Numbered from the stretch's first letter, positions 1 through 10,223 are shown. The stretch: DNA of 64,000 bases from Thermoplasmatales archaeon (GCA_026127925.1 JAJSLM010000005.1:62001-126000), one strand, 5' to 3'. Notes: generated by a model not told the origin, from the letters alone. Translations and numbers: made by a program.

Positions 1-108
1 GAAGCACAACTGTCCAAGAAAATCCTGGATCAGAGAGTAAGAGATGGGCTCTATATTTCAGCCAAACCGATTGAAGATGTTTCCGAAATACCAAGATTCT
101 TCGAGTGA
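1..108 (+). CDS. 3' end of an unidentified protein (truncated by window edge)
   Basis: The first 36 codons form an open frame that enters from the left edge and stops at TGA 106-108. The visible 35-residue tail is charged (several Lys, Asp and Glu) and ends in Arg-Phe-Phe-Glu. No motif is recognisable in so short a piece, so I give no function. About 70 nt separate it from the next gene, and that gap contains an A/T-rich element (near 146-157) that could be the next gene's own promoter. Confidence 0.5.
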   Translation, partial: EAQLSKKILDQRVRDGLYISAKPIEDVSEIPRFFE

Positions 109-176
109 GTCCAGACCGGCCATACTTCCCTAAGAACACTACAAAAACGAAAAAATTAATCCAAACTTGACGTGTT

Positions 177-1334
177 ATGCAACAGTTTGAAATACATTCC
201 AAGAACGCAAATGGGATAATAAGTATTGAGTATGGTAGAAAATACGTTTATTCCTTCGACCTGGAAGGGAGACTCTTAAATTATATAAATGAGGGTAAAA
301 CTTATAGAAGAACACTCCAGAATCACCTCATATCTTCGAGGATAGTGCCTGGTGAAAGGATTTCGGAAGAAGTTCTTGAGAGAGAGGCACAAAATATTGT
401 GGATAGGGCTTATGATGAAATAAGAAGGATTTCTCCATCGATTCAGGGAAATGACGTAATACCCTTTCTTTCGAAGATAGAATCCATGAATTGGCAAAAG
501 TTACAGTTAGATGCGGCAAAATTAATTAGAATCTACTCCGGCTCGGTTCCCATAGTTCCACCCGACCAATATTTTGCAGTATATATTATGCTAGAAAGGG
601 GATGCAAGTGGAACAGATGCAGTTTTTGTGAATTATATAGGGACAGGGAGTTTCGTATACTTTCATTGGAAGACGTAGCCAAGCAGATTGCAGACTTGGA
701 GAGGTTTTTTGGAAGGGGAATAGAATCTAGAAGATCGATATTCATTGGTGAGGCAAATGCGATGTCTCTTCCGCAGGATCTATTGCTTTCGGCAATCAAG
801 CTCTTGAATAGCCATTTTAGACTTCCCATATATTCTTTTTCGGAGCCGTTCACAGGGCACGGTCCAAAGACAGTTGAAGAATTGGAAGAACTCAGGAGTC
901 ATGGGCTCAAGAGAGTTTACGTAGGATTGGAATCGGGATCAAGAAAAATTTTAAGGTTGATCAACAAACCCATGGACCTCAATGTATTCCGGGATTACGT
1001 GCATCGCCTGAAGGCGTCAGGGATCTCGGTTGGAATAATAGTGATGCTTGGAATTGGCGGCCGTAATTTATATGACGAGCACGTAAGAGAAACTGTTGAC
1101 ATAATCAAAGGCCTTAATCTGGATAATGGCGACATTGTGTACCTGTCGCCTTTCATTCAGTACCCTGGATTCAAATATTCGGACAATACAGAACAAATTA
1201 TTCCTCTTTCCCATGAAGAAGTGATGGGACAAGGAGCAGAAATCCACAAAGTTCTGGTACAACTAAAAGACGACCGGAAAAGTAATCATGGCTTTCCGGT
1301 GGCGCTTTATAATCTTTTAGAGGCCCAGTACTAA
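177..1334 (+). CDS. radical SAM protein
   Basis: A 385-residue radical SAM protein. Cys143, Cys148 and Cys151 (GCKWNRCSFC, CX4CX2C spacing) would bind the 4Fe-4S cluster that cleaves S-adenosylmethionine. Downstream, GLESGS near residue 250 resembles the SAM-contacting GES motif, and IVMLGIGG follows near residue 288. About 130 residues of family-specific sequence precede the cluster motif. The substrate cannot be read from the sequence; the layout resembles radical SAM enzymes of the COG1032/Elp3-like type. A paralogue without the cysteines lies at 10224-11357, and the two align through the barrel. The gene stands alone, with a TATA-like stretch about 25 nt before the ATG. Confidence 0.85.
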   Translation: MQQFEIHSKNANGIISIEYGRKYVYSFDLEGRLLNYINEGKTYRRTLQNHLISSRIVPGERISEEVLEREAQNIVDRAYDEIRRISPSIQGNDVIPFLSKIESMNWQKLQLDAAKLIRIYSGSVPIVPPDQYFAVYIMLERGCKWNRCSFCELYRDREFRILSLEDVAKQIADLERFFGRGIESRRSIFIGEANAMSLPQDLLLSAIKLLNSHFRLPIYSFSEPFTGHGPKTVEELEELRSHGLKRVYVGLESGSRKILRLINKPMDLNVFRDYVHRLKASGISVGIIVMLGIGGRNLYDEHVRETVDIIKGLNLDNGDIVYLSPFIQYPGFKYSDNTEQIIPLSHEEVMGQGAEIHKVLVQLKDDRKSNHGFPVALYNLLEAQY

Positions 1335-1456
1335 TGCTCACTTTATCGATCTATAAATGGGTTATGTTACGGTAATTCAGATTTTGACTATGAGGATCAA
1401 GGCAGAAGTACTTATTTATACTGTTTAACGTTAAATCCTTAAAAAAGGCGAAATCA

Positions 1457-1648
1457 ATGTCCGTAAAGATGTGTGAAGTTTATGGCTGCAAGAACGAGAG
1501 TTTCAAGACCGTTTCTGCTGAATACGCAAGGAAGATTTTTTCCTTCGACGATAAAAAGACCAAGGTCCACCTGTGTAAGGAACATTATAAACAGTACAAA
1601 AAAGCGACAAAGAAGGACAGGGAATTGGACAGGATGGACTGGGTTTAA
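1457..1648 (+). CDS. small cysteine-containing conserved-looking protein
   Basis: A 63-residue basic protein. Cys6 and Cys11 near the N-terminus and a Cys-x-x-His pair (LCKEH) near residue 39 could form one small zinc site; the rest is a Lys-rich helical tail. It lies 5 nt upstream of the glycosyltransferase gene and is probably cotranscribed with it. A TATA-like ATTTATAC about 40 nt upstream fits a promoter. I do not recognise the family, and zinc binding is inferred only from Cys/His spacing. Confidence 0.6.
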   Translation: MSVKMCEVYGCKNESFKTVSAEYARKIFSFDDKKTKVHLCKEHYKQYKKATKKDRELDRMDWV

Positions 1649-1653
1649 TTGGC

Positions 1654-2448
1654 ATGGTATTAGAGATCCCCGGAATTTCAATAGTCATCACTGTTAAGAA
1701 CGAAGGAAATAATATTAAACTGCTGCTTGGAACACTTTCAAAACAAAGAATGCCCTTTGAGGTCGTCATTGTTGATTCCATGAGCAACGATGGCACAGAA
1801 AGTGTAGTTGAAACGTACTCCGGCAACCTTGACTTGAACTACATAAGGAAAGAATGTAGCAGGGGTCAGGGAAGGAATATTGGCGTGGGAGCATCAAAAT
1901 ACCCATATATTGTTTTTACCGATGGGGACACAGAATGGAGTGAAGCTACCCTATCGCACTACTATCGCTTGTTTGAAGCAGGCAACGATCTGATTGCCGG
2001 AGAGGTTATACCGAAGGGAAGAAAGTCATTCTTCCTGGATCGGGTGAAATTAGTTTACGAGGGTTTTGAAGTTACATCACCTTCAGCAAACCTGGGAATA
2101 ACAAAGAAGATATTTTCCAAAATACACGGATTTGACGAAGACTTTGTTACGGCAGAGGATATTGACTTGAATATTAGGGCAATTCAAAACGGAGCCGTTC
2201 ACTCATATTGCAAAAAGTGCGTGGTATACAACAAGGTTCGTGAAAATCTTGGAGGATTTGCAAGACAGGCTTTCTGGAATGGCTATGGCCGCTACCAGTT
2301 AAAAAAGAAGCATAAATCCATCTGGAATGATATAGAAAAGGAAAAGGGAATACATAATTATAGTTTTTATAATATCGTAAGACTTTCGTCCGCGTCAGCT
2401 GGATACATTTACTCGAAGCTGATGGATGGGAAACGTCCAAGAATGTGA
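1654..2448 (+). CDS. family 2 glycosyltransferase
   Basis: A 264-residue GT-A fold glycosyltransferase. The N-terminus SIVITVKNEGNNI is the nucleotide-binding strand-loop of GT2 enzymes; VDSMSNDGT follows, and the metal-binding D-x-D is Asp90-Gly-Asp92 in FTDGDTEW. An acidic TAEDID near residue 167 is in the usual place of the catalytic base. There is no clear membrane helix, so it is probably cytoplasmic or peripheral and adds sugar to a lipid or protein acceptor. The last 23 nt overlap the start of the downstream ABC1 kinase gene, which suggests translational coupling. The acceptor is unknown. Confidence 0.85.
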   Translation: MVLEIPGISIVITVKNEGNNIKLLLGTLSKQRMPFEVVIVDSMSNDGTESVVETYSGNLDLNYIRKECSRGQGRNIGVGASKYPYIVFTDGDTEWSEATLSHYYRLFEAGNDLIAGEVIPKGRKSFFLDRVKLVYEGFEVTSPSANLGITKKIFSKIHGFDEDFVTAEDIDLNIRAIQNGAVHSYCKKCVVYNKVRENLGGFARQAFWNGYGRYQLKKKHKSIWNDIEKEKGIHNYSFYNIVRLSSASAGYIYSKLMDGKRPRM

Positions 2449-4036
2449 ATCTGGAAGCAATTTCATGAATAACAATAATGATAATGAACTCAGAAGAGGG
2501 TTGCGTTGGCAAGAAGTTAAGCTAATCTTTACTCTCTTTCCTGTTTTCAGAAAATACCTTAAAGACAGAGAGACAGCGAAAAGAGACATGGATAATGAAA
2601 ATCCATGGAGCGACAAAAGGGGAAAAAACGGTGAAAAGGCCTTGGATGCATTCGTGAAACTTGGCCCGACCTTCATAAAGCTCGGACAGGTATTATCCGC
2701 AAGGCCTGATCTTCTTCCCAGAGAGTACCTGAGATCGTTTGAGAAACTACAGGACGAGGTCCCACCTGCGCCGTTTGACCAGATGAAACCGATAATTGAG
2801 CGTAATCTCGGAAATATTGACAAGACGTTTCAGGATTTTGATCCTGTACCGGTGTCAGCAGCGTCTCTTGGCCAAGTATACCTTGCAACATATAATGGAA
2901 AACGGGTTGCAATCAAGGTTAACAGGCCGAATATATCTTTTGTAGTTCGGAGGGATCTCCTTGTTCTTTCCAGGACACTGAAACTTCTAAGAGGGAGAAT
3001 TGACAATTTCATTTACGTCAGCGTCGAGAACGTTATAAGTGACTTCAGCGCAAGGATCTACGACGAAATAGACTACACAAAGGAAGCGTCAAACCTTAAG
3101 AAGATCCGAAAAAACATTATGGAGAGGGAAGGAGTCATCATTCCAAACGTGCTGGATGAACTCAGCGGCAAAGAAGTCATGGTCATGGAATATATCCCAG
3201 GAATCAAGATAACTGACGTTGATGCTTTAAAAGGAAAAGGATTTGACTTGAAGTCTCTTTCGTGGAAAGTAGATCTTGTCTTCATGCGGATGCTGCTTCG
3301 CGATGAGATATTCCACGCCGATCCTCACCCCGGAAATATATCTGTGAACGATGAAGGAAAACTTATACTCTACGATTTTGGGATGGTGGGTCAACTTGAT
3401 AAAAAAACAAGATTTGACATGCTCTCCATGTACGATGGACTCCTGAATTCCGATCCTGACGAGATAATGGATTCACTGATATCTATAGGTGCGTTGTCTC
3501 CGGTTGCAAACAGGGCAATAATCAGGAAAGGTATACAGATGGGGATCATGTCTTTTCAGGGAAGAAACCCGGAGGAGACAGAAATAAGCGAGCTCTTGGA
3601 AATAGCAAACGGTGTAATTTTTGAATTTCCCTTTCGGCTGCCGAGATCGCTTGTTCTGTACATGAGGATGTCGTCCATTCTGGAGGGTGTATGTGAACGG
3701 CTGGATCCTGACTTCAAATTCATCAAGGTTCTCAGGGAAATACTGTATAATGAAGGCCTTCTCAACGAGCTCTATAGTGAGCAATTAAAGGAATACTTCC
3801 GTAAGGCCGTAACGTCGGTACAAAAAGGCTTTGACCTGATACCACTTATGAAAGAATATATTGAGGAACGCAAAAACATCATCCCCGAAAAAAGAGATGT
3901 AAAAATACCGATCGCCATTTTCCTTTCTGCGGTTGTTATAAGTGCAACAATATCTGCGAAAAGTTACCCTGTGGAGTCAGTTGCAGCACTGGTTCTGTCA
4001 ATAATAGGTTTTGTTTATATTATATTGAAAAAATAA
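2426..4036 (+). CDS. ABC1/UbiB (AarF) family protein kinase-like protein
   Basis: A 536-residue atypical kinase of the ABC1/UbiB family, which supports quinone synthesis and isoprenoid lipid homeostasis in bacteria and organelles. Family marks are the K-x-G-Q motif (IKLGQVLSARPDLLP, about residue 81), the lysine in VAIKVNRP, the catalytic-loop-like HADPHPGN and the metal-binding YDFGMVG. The C-terminus has two hydrophobic helices (about residues 490-534) separated by a short loop, which would anchor it in the membrane. The start overlaps the glycosyltransferase gene by 23 nt; an in-frame ATG at 2466 is an alternative. A MenA-like prenyltransferase at 61409 could belong to the same pathway, but that link is inferred. 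Confidence 0.9.
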   Translation: MGNVQECESGSNFMNNNNDNELRRGLRWQEVKLIFTLFPVFRKYLKDRETAKRDMDNENPWSDKRGKNGEKALDAFVKLGPTFIKLGQVLSARPDLLPREYLRSFEKLQDEVPPAPFDQMKPIIERNLGNIDKTFQDFDPVPVSAASLGQVYLATYNGKRVAIKVNRPNISFVVRRDLLVLSRTLKLLRGRIDNFIYVSVENVISDFSARIYDEIDYTKEASNLKKIRKNIMEREGVIIPNVLDELSGKEVMVMEYIPGIKITDVDALKGKGFDLKSLSWKVDLVFMRMLLRDEIFHADPHPGNISVNDEGKLILYDFGMVGQLDKKTRFDMLSMYDGLLNSDPDEIMDSLISIGALSPVANRAIIRKGIQMGIMSFQGRNPEETEISELLEIANGVIFEFPFRLPRSLVLYMRMSSILEGVCERLDPDFKFIKVLREILYNEGLLNELYSEQLKEYFRKAVTSVQKGFDLIPLMKEYIEERKNIIPEKRDVKIPIAIFLSAVVISATISAKSYPVESVAALVLSIIGFVYIILKK

Positions 4037-4039
4037 ATA

Positions 4040-4420
4040 TTATTCTATTGTTATGGTGTGGGCACCTTTCTCTGGAATCCTCAAACTGAGAACACCATTA
4101 TTGAACTTTGCCTTGTATTCCGAATTCGGTTCTACTTCGAAAGGCAGTCTGACTCTCTTGAAAACCTTGTCCGGTCTCTGATCAAGGTGGACAATGCCCT
4201 TCTTCTCAACTTTACGCTCTGCAGATATAACCAAACTGTCTTTTTCCAATTTCACCGTGATATCCTTTTTGTTAAATCCGGCAAGATCAGCCTCGATCAC
4301 CACCTCGCTCGCATCCTCATACATCGTAACCGGTGGAAGAGTGAACGATATTACCTCTTTAACTCCTTCCTGCACATTCTTCACGAACTCATCTGTGAAA
4401 TACTTTATCGGGTTATACAT
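4040..4420 (-). CDS. small heat shock protein (Hsp20/alpha-crystallin)
   Basis: A 126-residue ATP-independent holdase that binds unfolding proteins. The alpha-crystallin domain covers about residues 28-118. It includes the A-D-L-A-G-F segment, the DSLVISAERK strand and the NGVLSLRIPEKG signature. The C-terminal TITIE resembles the I-x-I motif that docks subunits into larger oligomers. The N-terminal arm is short. Its stop codon is 3 nt from the stop of the convergent ABC1 gene. No heat-shock operator is evident upstream. Confidence 0.92.
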   Translation of the reverse strand: MYNPIKYFTDEFVKNVQEGVKEVISFTLPPVTMYEDASEVVIEADLAGFNKKDITVKLEKDSLVISAERKVEKKGIVHLDQRPDKVFKRVRLPFEVEPNSEYKAKFNNGVLSLRIPEKGAHTITIE

Positions 4421-4610
4421 ATCTTACCTCTTGCCCTCCCAAAACTGCCCTTCCTTCACAATTAAAGCGCGGAATGTCAGATTTGAGACTGGGTTTGTTA
4501 TCTCTAAATTAATCTCACGTTATTATACTTATTGTGGACTAAATAGAGACTATGTATGATCAGAACAAAAATTGTTATGATTAAGAACAAAGAATCATTA
4601 CATCTTTTGT

Positions 4611-5054
4611 ATGAAGAAAAATGAATACCCCTTTGTAACCTCGATCTGGCTGAGAAAGAACCTCAGCAGTTCGAGAATCTTGATAGCAGACTGCAGGTGG
4701 TCTCTTTCCGACTATGATTTCGGGATGCGAAGTTACACGTAGGCCCATATCCCGGGTGCATTTTTCCTGAGCGTTGACGATGACCTTGCAGGAAAGATTG
4801 AGGGGCATGGGGAGCACCATGCCCTTCCTGATATTGAAAAATTTGAGAAAAAGATGAACAGCACAGGGGTCACGCGAGAAAAGACCGTGGTATGCTACGA
4901 CAATGATTACTATGGTTCTAGAGTGACTGTGCGCGTGAATTTTCTTGGATTATACTCTATAGGAATAAGGCCGAGGTTGTGCGCAGGCAACTGGAGTAAC
5001 TGGATCTCGTTCAAGGACCATCCTGTTGAGACTGTAAGTTACGGTACAAAATAA
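4611..5054 (+). pseudogene. remnant of a thiosulfate sulfurtransferase (rhodanese), N-terminal domain only
   Basis: Reading from ATG 4611 gives a rhodanese N-terminal domain: VTSIWLRKNL, ILIADCRWSLSD, then a TAG at 4740-4742, then AHIPGAFFLSVDDDLAG, the HALPD segment, KTVVCYDND and NWISFKDHPVET. In intact two-domain sulfurtransferases this runs without a break and a Glu or Lys usually precedes the HIPGA motif, so the TAG looks like a one-base nonsense mutation. The C-terminal domain with the catalytic cysteine is absent; the frame ends at TAA 5052 and the VAT gene begins 80 nt later. The gene is therefore both truncated and interrupted. Confidence 0.75.
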
Positions 5055-5133
5055 TGAAGAGATCAGTAAGTATATTATGCCAGTATTGAGAGGACTAAGC
5101 AATTTTCAAATACCAAGTTGAATATACAGTACT

Positions 5134-7371
5134 ATGGCATACGGTGACGGTATAATTCTTAGAGTTTCTGAAGCCAATTCCACCGATCCGGGCATGTCCC
5201 GGGTCAGGCTTGATGAAGAATCCAGAATGGCCTTGAACGCTGAAATAGGCGACGTTGTTGAGATTGAAAAGGAAAAGAGAACTGTAGGAAGAGTCTACAG
5301 GGCGAGACCAGAGGACGAAAATAAGGGTATAGTAAGGATCGACAGTGTAATGAGGAACAATTGCGGCTGTTCCATAGGAGATAAAGTAAGGGTAAGAAAG
5401 GTTATTACTGAAGATGCAAAGAAGGTCGTTCTCGCGCCAATAATAAGAAAAGACCAGAGGCTTAAATTTGGTGAAGGCATCAACGAATTTGTTCAGAGAT
5501 CGCTTATTCGACGGCCATTACTGGAAGGAGATAATATAAGCGTTCCAGGCCTTACTCTGGCAGGACACTCGGGTCTCCTTTTTAAGGTAATAAAAAGCCA
5601 ACCTCCGAAAGTACCGGTTGAGATAGGTGAGGAAACTCGCATCGAAATAAGAGAGGAACCCGCTTCCGAAGTTCTTGAAGACGTTTCCAGAATAAGTTAT
5701 GAAGATATAGGCGGACTGTCGGATCAACTCGGAAAAGTAAGGGAAATTATAGAACTGCCACTTAAACATCCTGAACTGTTCGAACGCCTTGGTATCAGAC
5801 CCCCAAAAGGTGTTCTTCTTCATGGCCCACCTGGAACCGGAAAGACCCTCATAGCTAGGGCTGTTGCAAATGAGTCTGGCGCTAACTTCCTGTCCATAAA
5901 TGGTCCCGAAATTATGAGCAAATATTATGGGCAGAGTGAACAGAAGCTTCGTGAGATCTTTACCAAGGCTGAAGAATCTGAACCATCGATAATATTCATC
6001 GACGAGATCGATTCCATTGCACCAAAACGAGAAGAGGTCCAAGGTGAAGTCGAAAGAAGAGTTGTGGCTCAACTCCTTACCCTCATGGACGGAATGAAGG
6101 AGAGGGGACACGTAATAGTGATAGGAGCTACAAACAGGATCGACGCGGTTGATCCTGCCTTGAGAAGACCTGGAAGATTTGACCGGGAAATCAACATAGG
6201 AGTACCGGATAAAAAAGGAAGAAAGGAGATTCTTGCTATACACACCAGGGGAATGCCACTCGGAATGGATGAGGACAAGAAGAATGAGTTCCTGGATAAG
6301 ATAGCGGACGTAACCTATGGTTTTGTAGGTGCCGATCTTGCAGCTCTTGTGAGAGAATCTGCAATGAATGCTTTAAGAAAATATCTTCCTGAAATAGATC
6401 TAGATAAACCAATTCCAACAGAAATACTTGAAAAGATGCATGTGACGGAAGACGATTTCATGGAGGCTTTGAAGTTTATAGAGCCTAGCAGCTTGAGAGA
6501 AGTCACGGTTGAAATTCCCAATATTACGTGGGATGATATTGGTGGACTGGACGATGTCAAACGCGAATTGAGAGAGACCGTTGAACTGCCCCTCAGCAGA
6601 CCAGATGTGTTCAAGAAGCTGGGAATAAGGCCCGTTAAAGGCTTCCTTCTGTACGGCCCCCCCGGTGTCGGTAAAACACTGCTAGCGAAAGCTGTTGCAA
6701 ATGAGAGCAATGCAAACTTCATCTCCGTTAAAGGACCTGAGGTGCTGAGTAAATGGGTTGGAGAAAGCGAGAAGGCTGTCAGAGAAATCTTCAAGAAGGC
6801 AAAGCAGGTTTCTCCTGCGATAGTATTTCTTGATGAGATTGATTCGATAGCGCCAAAGAGAGGTACTTACGGTGAATCCGGAGTAACGGAGAGAATCGTA
6901 AACCAGCTTCTGACTTCCATGGACGGGATAGAGGTCCTACAGGGTGTCGTTGTCCTCGCTGCCACTAACAGGCCAGATATTCTTGATTCGGGTCTTCTCA
7001 GGGCAGGAAGGATAGATAAAATGATCTATATACCCCCGCCTGACGAAGCCAGTAGACTTAAGATATTCAAGGTTCACACGAAGAACATGCCGCTGAACAA
7101 AGACGTTGATCTATCAGACCTCGCGAAAAAAACAGAGGGTTATGTTGGCGCAGACATAGAAAACCTGTGCAGAGAGGCAGGAATGGTGGCCTTCAGGAAC
7201 GATCCCGATGCTACAAAGGTTACCCAAAGTGACTTTCTGACTGCATTGAGGGCAATAAAACCATCCATTGATCAGGAAGTATTGAAGTTCTATTCGGGCT
7301 TCTCCGAGTATCTCAATAAAAACATAATGGAAAAGAAGAAGAGTGTGGAAGAACTGGGCCTATACCAATAG
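5134..7371 (+). CDS. vat: VAT, CDC48/p97-type AAA ATPase
   Basis: A 745-residue hexameric unfoldase, the archaeal counterpart of CDC48/p97, which feeds substrates to the proteasome. The N-domain (about residues 1-185) has the double-psi barrel start ([16 protein letters not shown]). D1 has Walker A GPPGTGKT near residue 231, Walker B IIFIDEID and the R-finger segment [11 protein letters not shown]2 has Walker A GPPGVGKT near residue 508, Walker B IVFLDEID and RAGRIDKMI. The C-terminal tail ends Gly-Leu-Tyr-Gln, comparable to the hydrophobic-Tyr tails that contact the 20S gate. It is monocistronic. The proteasome beta gene lies about 7 kb downstream. Confidence 0.96.
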   Translation: MAYGDGIILRVSEANSTDPGMSRVRLDEESRMALNAEIGDVVEIEKEKRTVGRVYRARPEDENKGIVRIDSVMRNNCGCSIGDKVRVRKVITEDAKKVVLAPIIRKDQRLKFGEGINEFVQRSLIRRPLLEGDNISVPGLTLAGHSGLLFKVIKSQPPKVPVEIGEETRIEIREEPASEVLEDVSRISYEDIGGLSDQLGKVREIIELPLKHPELFERLGIRPPKGVLLHGPPGTGKTLIARAVANESGANFLSINGPEIMSKYYGQSEQKLREIFTKAEESEPSIIFIDEIDSIAPKREEVQGEVERRVVAQLLTLMDGMKERGHVIVIGATNRIDAVDPALRRPGRFDREINIGVPDKKGRKEILAIHTRGMPLGMDEDKKNEFLDKIADVTYGFVGADLAALVRESAMNALRKYLPEIDLDKPIPTEILEKMHVTEDDFMEALKFIEPSSLREVTVEIPNITWDDIGGLDDVKRELRETVELPLSRPDVFKKLGIRPVKGFLLYGPPGVGKTLLAKAVANESNANFISVKGPEVLSKWVGESEKAVREIFKKAKQVSPAIVFLDEIDSIAPKRGTYGESGVTERIVNQLLTSMDGIEVLQGVVVLAATNRPDILDSGLLRAGRIDKMIYIPPPDEASRLKIFKVHTKNMPLNKDVDLSDLAKKTEGYVGADIENLCREAGMVAFRNDPDATKVTQSDFLTALRAIKPSIDQEVLKFYSGFSEYLNKNIMEKKKSVEELGLYQ

Positions 7372-7558
7372 GTGTATAAGCCCCATCTATCTTTTTTTAT
7401 TTGAAATTCAGTTCGCGTTTCGCTTCATAAAAAGACTTGTGACGGATAGTGGATGTGATAGTAGTTGAGGTTTGGCCCACATTACTCTTTTAGATTTGAC
7501 GAAGGTGGAAAGACCAACAGGAGACAAATGTATAAATTTGCAAATAAATTCACGTTGT

Positions 7559-7903
7559 ATGAGTGAAGAGAAACCAACATCTACTTTTGATTCTTTTTTG
7601 AGCCTTGATATTCGCGTTGGAATAATCCGGAAGGCTGAAGTTTTCGAGAAAGCAAAGAAACCAGCTTATAAGTTACAGATCTTTTTTGGAGATGGAATGG
7701 GATTCAAGAATTCCTCAGCCCAGATCAGGAATTATTCAATTGACGAATTAGAGGGGAGGAAGATAATAGCAATAGTTAATTTTCCTCCAAAACAGGTGGC
7801 GAACTTCATTTCCGAGGTTCTTGTTCTCGGAGCAGTAACAGAAGACGGTATCCAGCTGTTATCTGTATCCGACAAAGCAAAACCAGGCGATCCCGTCGCT
7901 TAG
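7559..7903 (+). CDS. csaA: CsaA-like tRNA-binding domain protein
   Basis: A 114-residue OB-fold protein of the CsaA/EMAP tRNA-binding type. The family core is LSLDIRVGIIRKAEVFEKAKKPAYKLQIFFG, followed by SSAQIRNYS, NFPPKQVANFISEVLVLGA and a C-terminal KPGDPV. CsaA is a dimeric chaperone-like protein described in bacteria, and similar stand-alone domains occur in archaea. I chose ATG 7559 because it opens the family-like region and a TATA element (TATAAATTT, 7531-7539) lies about 25 nt upstream, consistent with a leaderless mRNA. An in-frame start at 7472 would add 29 residues unlike the family. Confidence 0.88.
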   Translation: MSEEKPTSTFDSFLSLDIRVGIIRKAEVFEKAKKPAYKLQIFFGDGMGFKNSSAQIRNYSIDELEGRKIIAIVNFPPKQVANFISEVLVLGAVTEDGIQLLSVSDKAKPGDPVA

Positions 7904-7975
7904 AGGTACTGGAGGCATAGTTTCACAATTGTCTGACGCAAAAAAATATATTATACGATAAGTTACTGTTATAAT

Positions 7976-8245
7976 ATGGTTACTAAGAAATTTGTTTCAG
8001 ACACAATTAAAAAATCTGTAATGACAAGTGAAGGAACCTTGCTCGGAACCGTCAGCAATTATGTGATGGACACGGAATCTGGAGCTGTTAAGACTCTCTT
8101 GGTAAAACCGGTTTCAGGCTCCAAATATGCAGAGTTTCAGACGGACAAAGAAGGGCGCTACATGATCCCACTCAGACAGGTAAAATCCTTAAAAGATGTC
8201 TTTGTCGTTGAAACCAATTTTGTCACACCAAAACCTGAAAAATAA
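7976..8245 (+). CDS. PRC-barrel domain protein
   Basis: An 89-residue protein made of a single PRC-barrel: FVSDTIKKSVMTSEGTLLGTVSNYVMDTESGAVKTLLV followed by a C-terminal strand IPLRQVKSLKDVFVVE. Small archaeal PRC-barrel proteins are widespread and bind RNA or protein partners; some have been linked to cell division and ribosome processing. The function here is not visible. It ends 1 nt before the convergent aRF1 stop. A TATA-like TATTATACG about 25 nt before the ATG suggests its own leaderless transcript. Confidence 0.85.
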   Translation: MVTKKFVSDTIKKSVMTSEGTLLGTVSNYVMDTESGAVKTLLVKPVSGSKYAEFQTDKEGRYMIPLRQVKSLKDVFVVETNFVTPKPEK

Positions 8246-8246
8246 A

Positions 8247-9485
8247 TCAATTTAATACTTTTGGAAGGTACCTCAGGATGGCTGCCATGCCACCAAACGC
8301 TTTTTGCAAGAGTTTCCCCTCATCGCTGTCCTCGGAAATTAGTTCTACTTTGGCGCCCGATTCTTCAGCCAGTTTGTAAAGGGAAGCAACAAGATCATCC
8401 TCATGGTCGAGATCCATTACACTCCCGTCAACGTCACATATCATCTCCGCATCCGGTCCCTCGTTTGTTGACTTTACCTGGCCGCAGGCAGAGCACTTGA
8501 AGAAATACGTTATCTTGTTCAGTCCTTCGGAAAGCAGCAGGAGATCCACAGCCTTCTGCTGAAGAGCAGACCTGATTGTATTTTCACCGTATACTGCGAG
8601 GCCGCCACCAGGCTTCCTGATCTCTGAGGTGAACTTATTCATAAGCTGGCGCTCCCTTGCAATCTGCATCTCCTTCATGCTGTCTGCAGCTTTTTCAACA
8701 AGTTCTCTTAGCCCGGTCTCGTCTGTGTAACCGATGTCGAAAAGATCCTTCGTTTTGTTCTTTATCTCGTTTCTCAGGTAATCTTTTTCGAAAAAGTATT
8801 CTTTCGTTGCGCCCGGTCCTCCTATGAAAACCGCCTTTATGTCTTTAATCATTGGTACGAACGCATTATTTGCGATCTCGCCAACCTTCTTGAAGAACTC
8901 GTGTGCAGCAATCTCTATCAATCGCTCATATCTTCTAGAGGATTGCCCGCCTTGGTGATGTTTGCTCGGAACAAGGGACTGTTCGTTTGCAACCATGGAA
9001 ATGTATGTGCCATTCAGGAAACCAACCGTAGCTTCCTTTCGATCGATTACGATTAAACCATAAATTTCTTTTGTGACCAGCTGTGCCAAGAGTGGCTCGA
9101 GGTGAAAATTCGAATCACATGTATACGAGAATGTCTGGACCGGCTCAGGCGGCTCTATCACCCGGGCATACATCTCTGTTTGATCGCCTCTTATGGCAAT
9201 GTGGCCTACGAAAAAGGCGAGGCCGTTTTCAGGCGCAAATCTATATGATTTGAGGCGGGACATTATACTTTCTATTGCAGCAAGAACGTTTTTGCGCGTT
9301 GATTTTGATTTTATATTGGATGATGTTGAATATTCCCCTCTCAGGTACTGCACTACATCTGAAATCTGTTTTCCCGGTGGAATATACAGAGAAACTAGTT
9401 CTGTTCCCCTTCCCTTTAACTTCTGAAGCTCCTGAAGGGCTTTACGGAACTCGTATTTCCGTATCTGTGATTCATCGTTGTTCAT
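8247..9485 (-). CDS. prf1: peptide chain release factor aRF1
   Basis: A 412-residue class I release factor that recognises all three stop codons and triggers peptide release. Domain 1 carries the N-I-K-S stop-codon loop ([13 protein letters not shown], about residue 57). Domain 2 carries the G-G-Q peptidyl-transferase motif ([15 protein letters not shown], about residue 179). Domain 3 ends with a mini-domain containing KCSACGQ and a later Cys, a zinc-ribbon-like element typical of archaeal members. Length matches the family (about 410-420). It is divergent from the UMP kinase gene, with 47 nt between starts. Confidence 0.96.
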   Translation of the reverse strand: MNNDESQIRKYEFRKALQELQKLKGRGTELVSLYIPPGKQISDVVQYLRGEYSTSSNIKSKSTRKNVLAAIESIMSRLKSYRFAPENGLAFFVGHIAIRGDQTEMYARVIEPPEPVQTFSYTCDSNFHLEPLLAQLVTKEIYGLIVIDRKEATVGFLNGTYISMVANEQSLVPSKHHQGGQSSRRYERLIEIAAHEFFKKVGEIANNAFVPMIKDIKAVFIGGPGATKEYFFEKDYLRNEIKNKTKDLFDIGYTDETGLRELVEKAADSMKEMQIARERQLMNKFTSEIRKPGGGLAVYGENTIRSALQQKAVDLLLLSEGLNKITYFFKCSACGQVKSTNEGPDAEMICDVDGSVMDLDHEDDLVASLYKLAEESGAKVELISEDSDEGKLLQKAFGGMAAILRYLPKVLN

Positions 9486-9532
9486 CCCAGAGAAAATTTA
9501 TAATCGTATATAACCTTAATTGGAGGAAAAGA

Positions 9533-10210
9533 ATGAAAACTATAGTTATCTCGCTGGGCGGTTCGATAGTTGCATCAGATGGATTGAACACAGAATTCAT
9601 GGGCAGGTTTGCAAAATCCCTGGAAATGATGGATAAGAGGATAAAGTTTGGTATCGTCGTCGGTGGGGGAAGCGTTGCAAGATCTTATATTTCCGCGTTA
9701 AGGAAATACGGTGTGAACGACAATATACTCGATGAGATTGGAATAAATGCAACAAGGATGAACGCTCTTGCTCTTGCTTCATTCTTTGAGGATGCAAATT
9801 CGCGAATACCAACGACCGTGAACGACGCAGTCGAGATGTCCATGATCTACCGGTTTACTATCATGGGTGGAACAGAACCGGGCCATACTACGGATACAGT
9901 ATCAGCATTGCTAGCGGAGAGGATCAATTCAGATATCTTAATAAACGCAACTTCTGTGGACGGGGTTTATACTTCCGATCCAAGAAAGGAAAAGAAGGCC
10001 CGGAAGATTGATGCCCTTGGATATGATGAATCTCTTGTGCTTTCCATGAAAGGCCTTTCCGGGGCAGGATCGAATGTCTTTATGGACCCGACAGCCCTTA
10101 ATATCGCGAAAAGGTCAAAAATAAAGATATTTGTGATAAACGGGCTCGATATAGGAGAATATAGAAACGTGATTGAGAAAGGTGAAACGACCGGCTCTGT
10201 CATTCGCTGA
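9533..10210 (+). CDS. pyrH: uridylate kinase (UMP kinase)
   Basis: A 225-residue amino-acid-kinase-fold enzyme that phosphorylates UMP to UDP. Motifs: VISLGGSIV at the N-terminus (phosphate binding), [51 protein letters not shown] and [21 protein letters not shown]. The length fits archaeal PyrH. ATG 9533 is chosen because the glycine-rich loop begins 8 residues later and GGAGG (9522-9526) is a good Shine-Dalgarno sequence; the longer frame from 9275 runs antisense through aRF1. Other pyrimidine genes, pyrBI, are at 28.4 kb. Confidence 0.94.
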   Translation: MKTIVISLGGSIVASDGLNTEFMGRFAKSLEMMDKRIKFGIVVGGGSVARSYISALRKYGVNDNILDEIGINATRMNALALASFFEDANSRIPTTVNDAVEMSMIYRFTIMGGTEPGHTTDTVSALLAERINSDILINATSVDGVYTSDPRKEKKARKIDALGYDESLVLSMKGLSGAGSNVFMDPTALNIAKRSKIKIFVINGLDIGEYRNVIEKGETTGSVIR

Positions 10211-10223
10211 TAAAAATAAAACG

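Noticed and set aside
4740-4742. TAG as a possible pyrrolysine codon
   Set aside because: No pylTSBCD genes are visible, the position normally holds Glu or Lys in rhodanese, and the catalytic domain is missing, so a nonsense mutation is simpler.
4581-4820. Open frame on the minus strand over the rhodanese remnant
   Set aside because: It is antisense to the recognisable rhodanese frame and has no domain of its own.
5518-6243. 241-codon frame antisense to the VAT gene
   Set aside because: A long shadow of the AAA ATPase codon pattern with no domain content.
7472-7558. Longer N-terminus for the CsaA-like protein
   Set aside because: The added residues are unlike the family and contain the TATA element of the preferred leaderless start.
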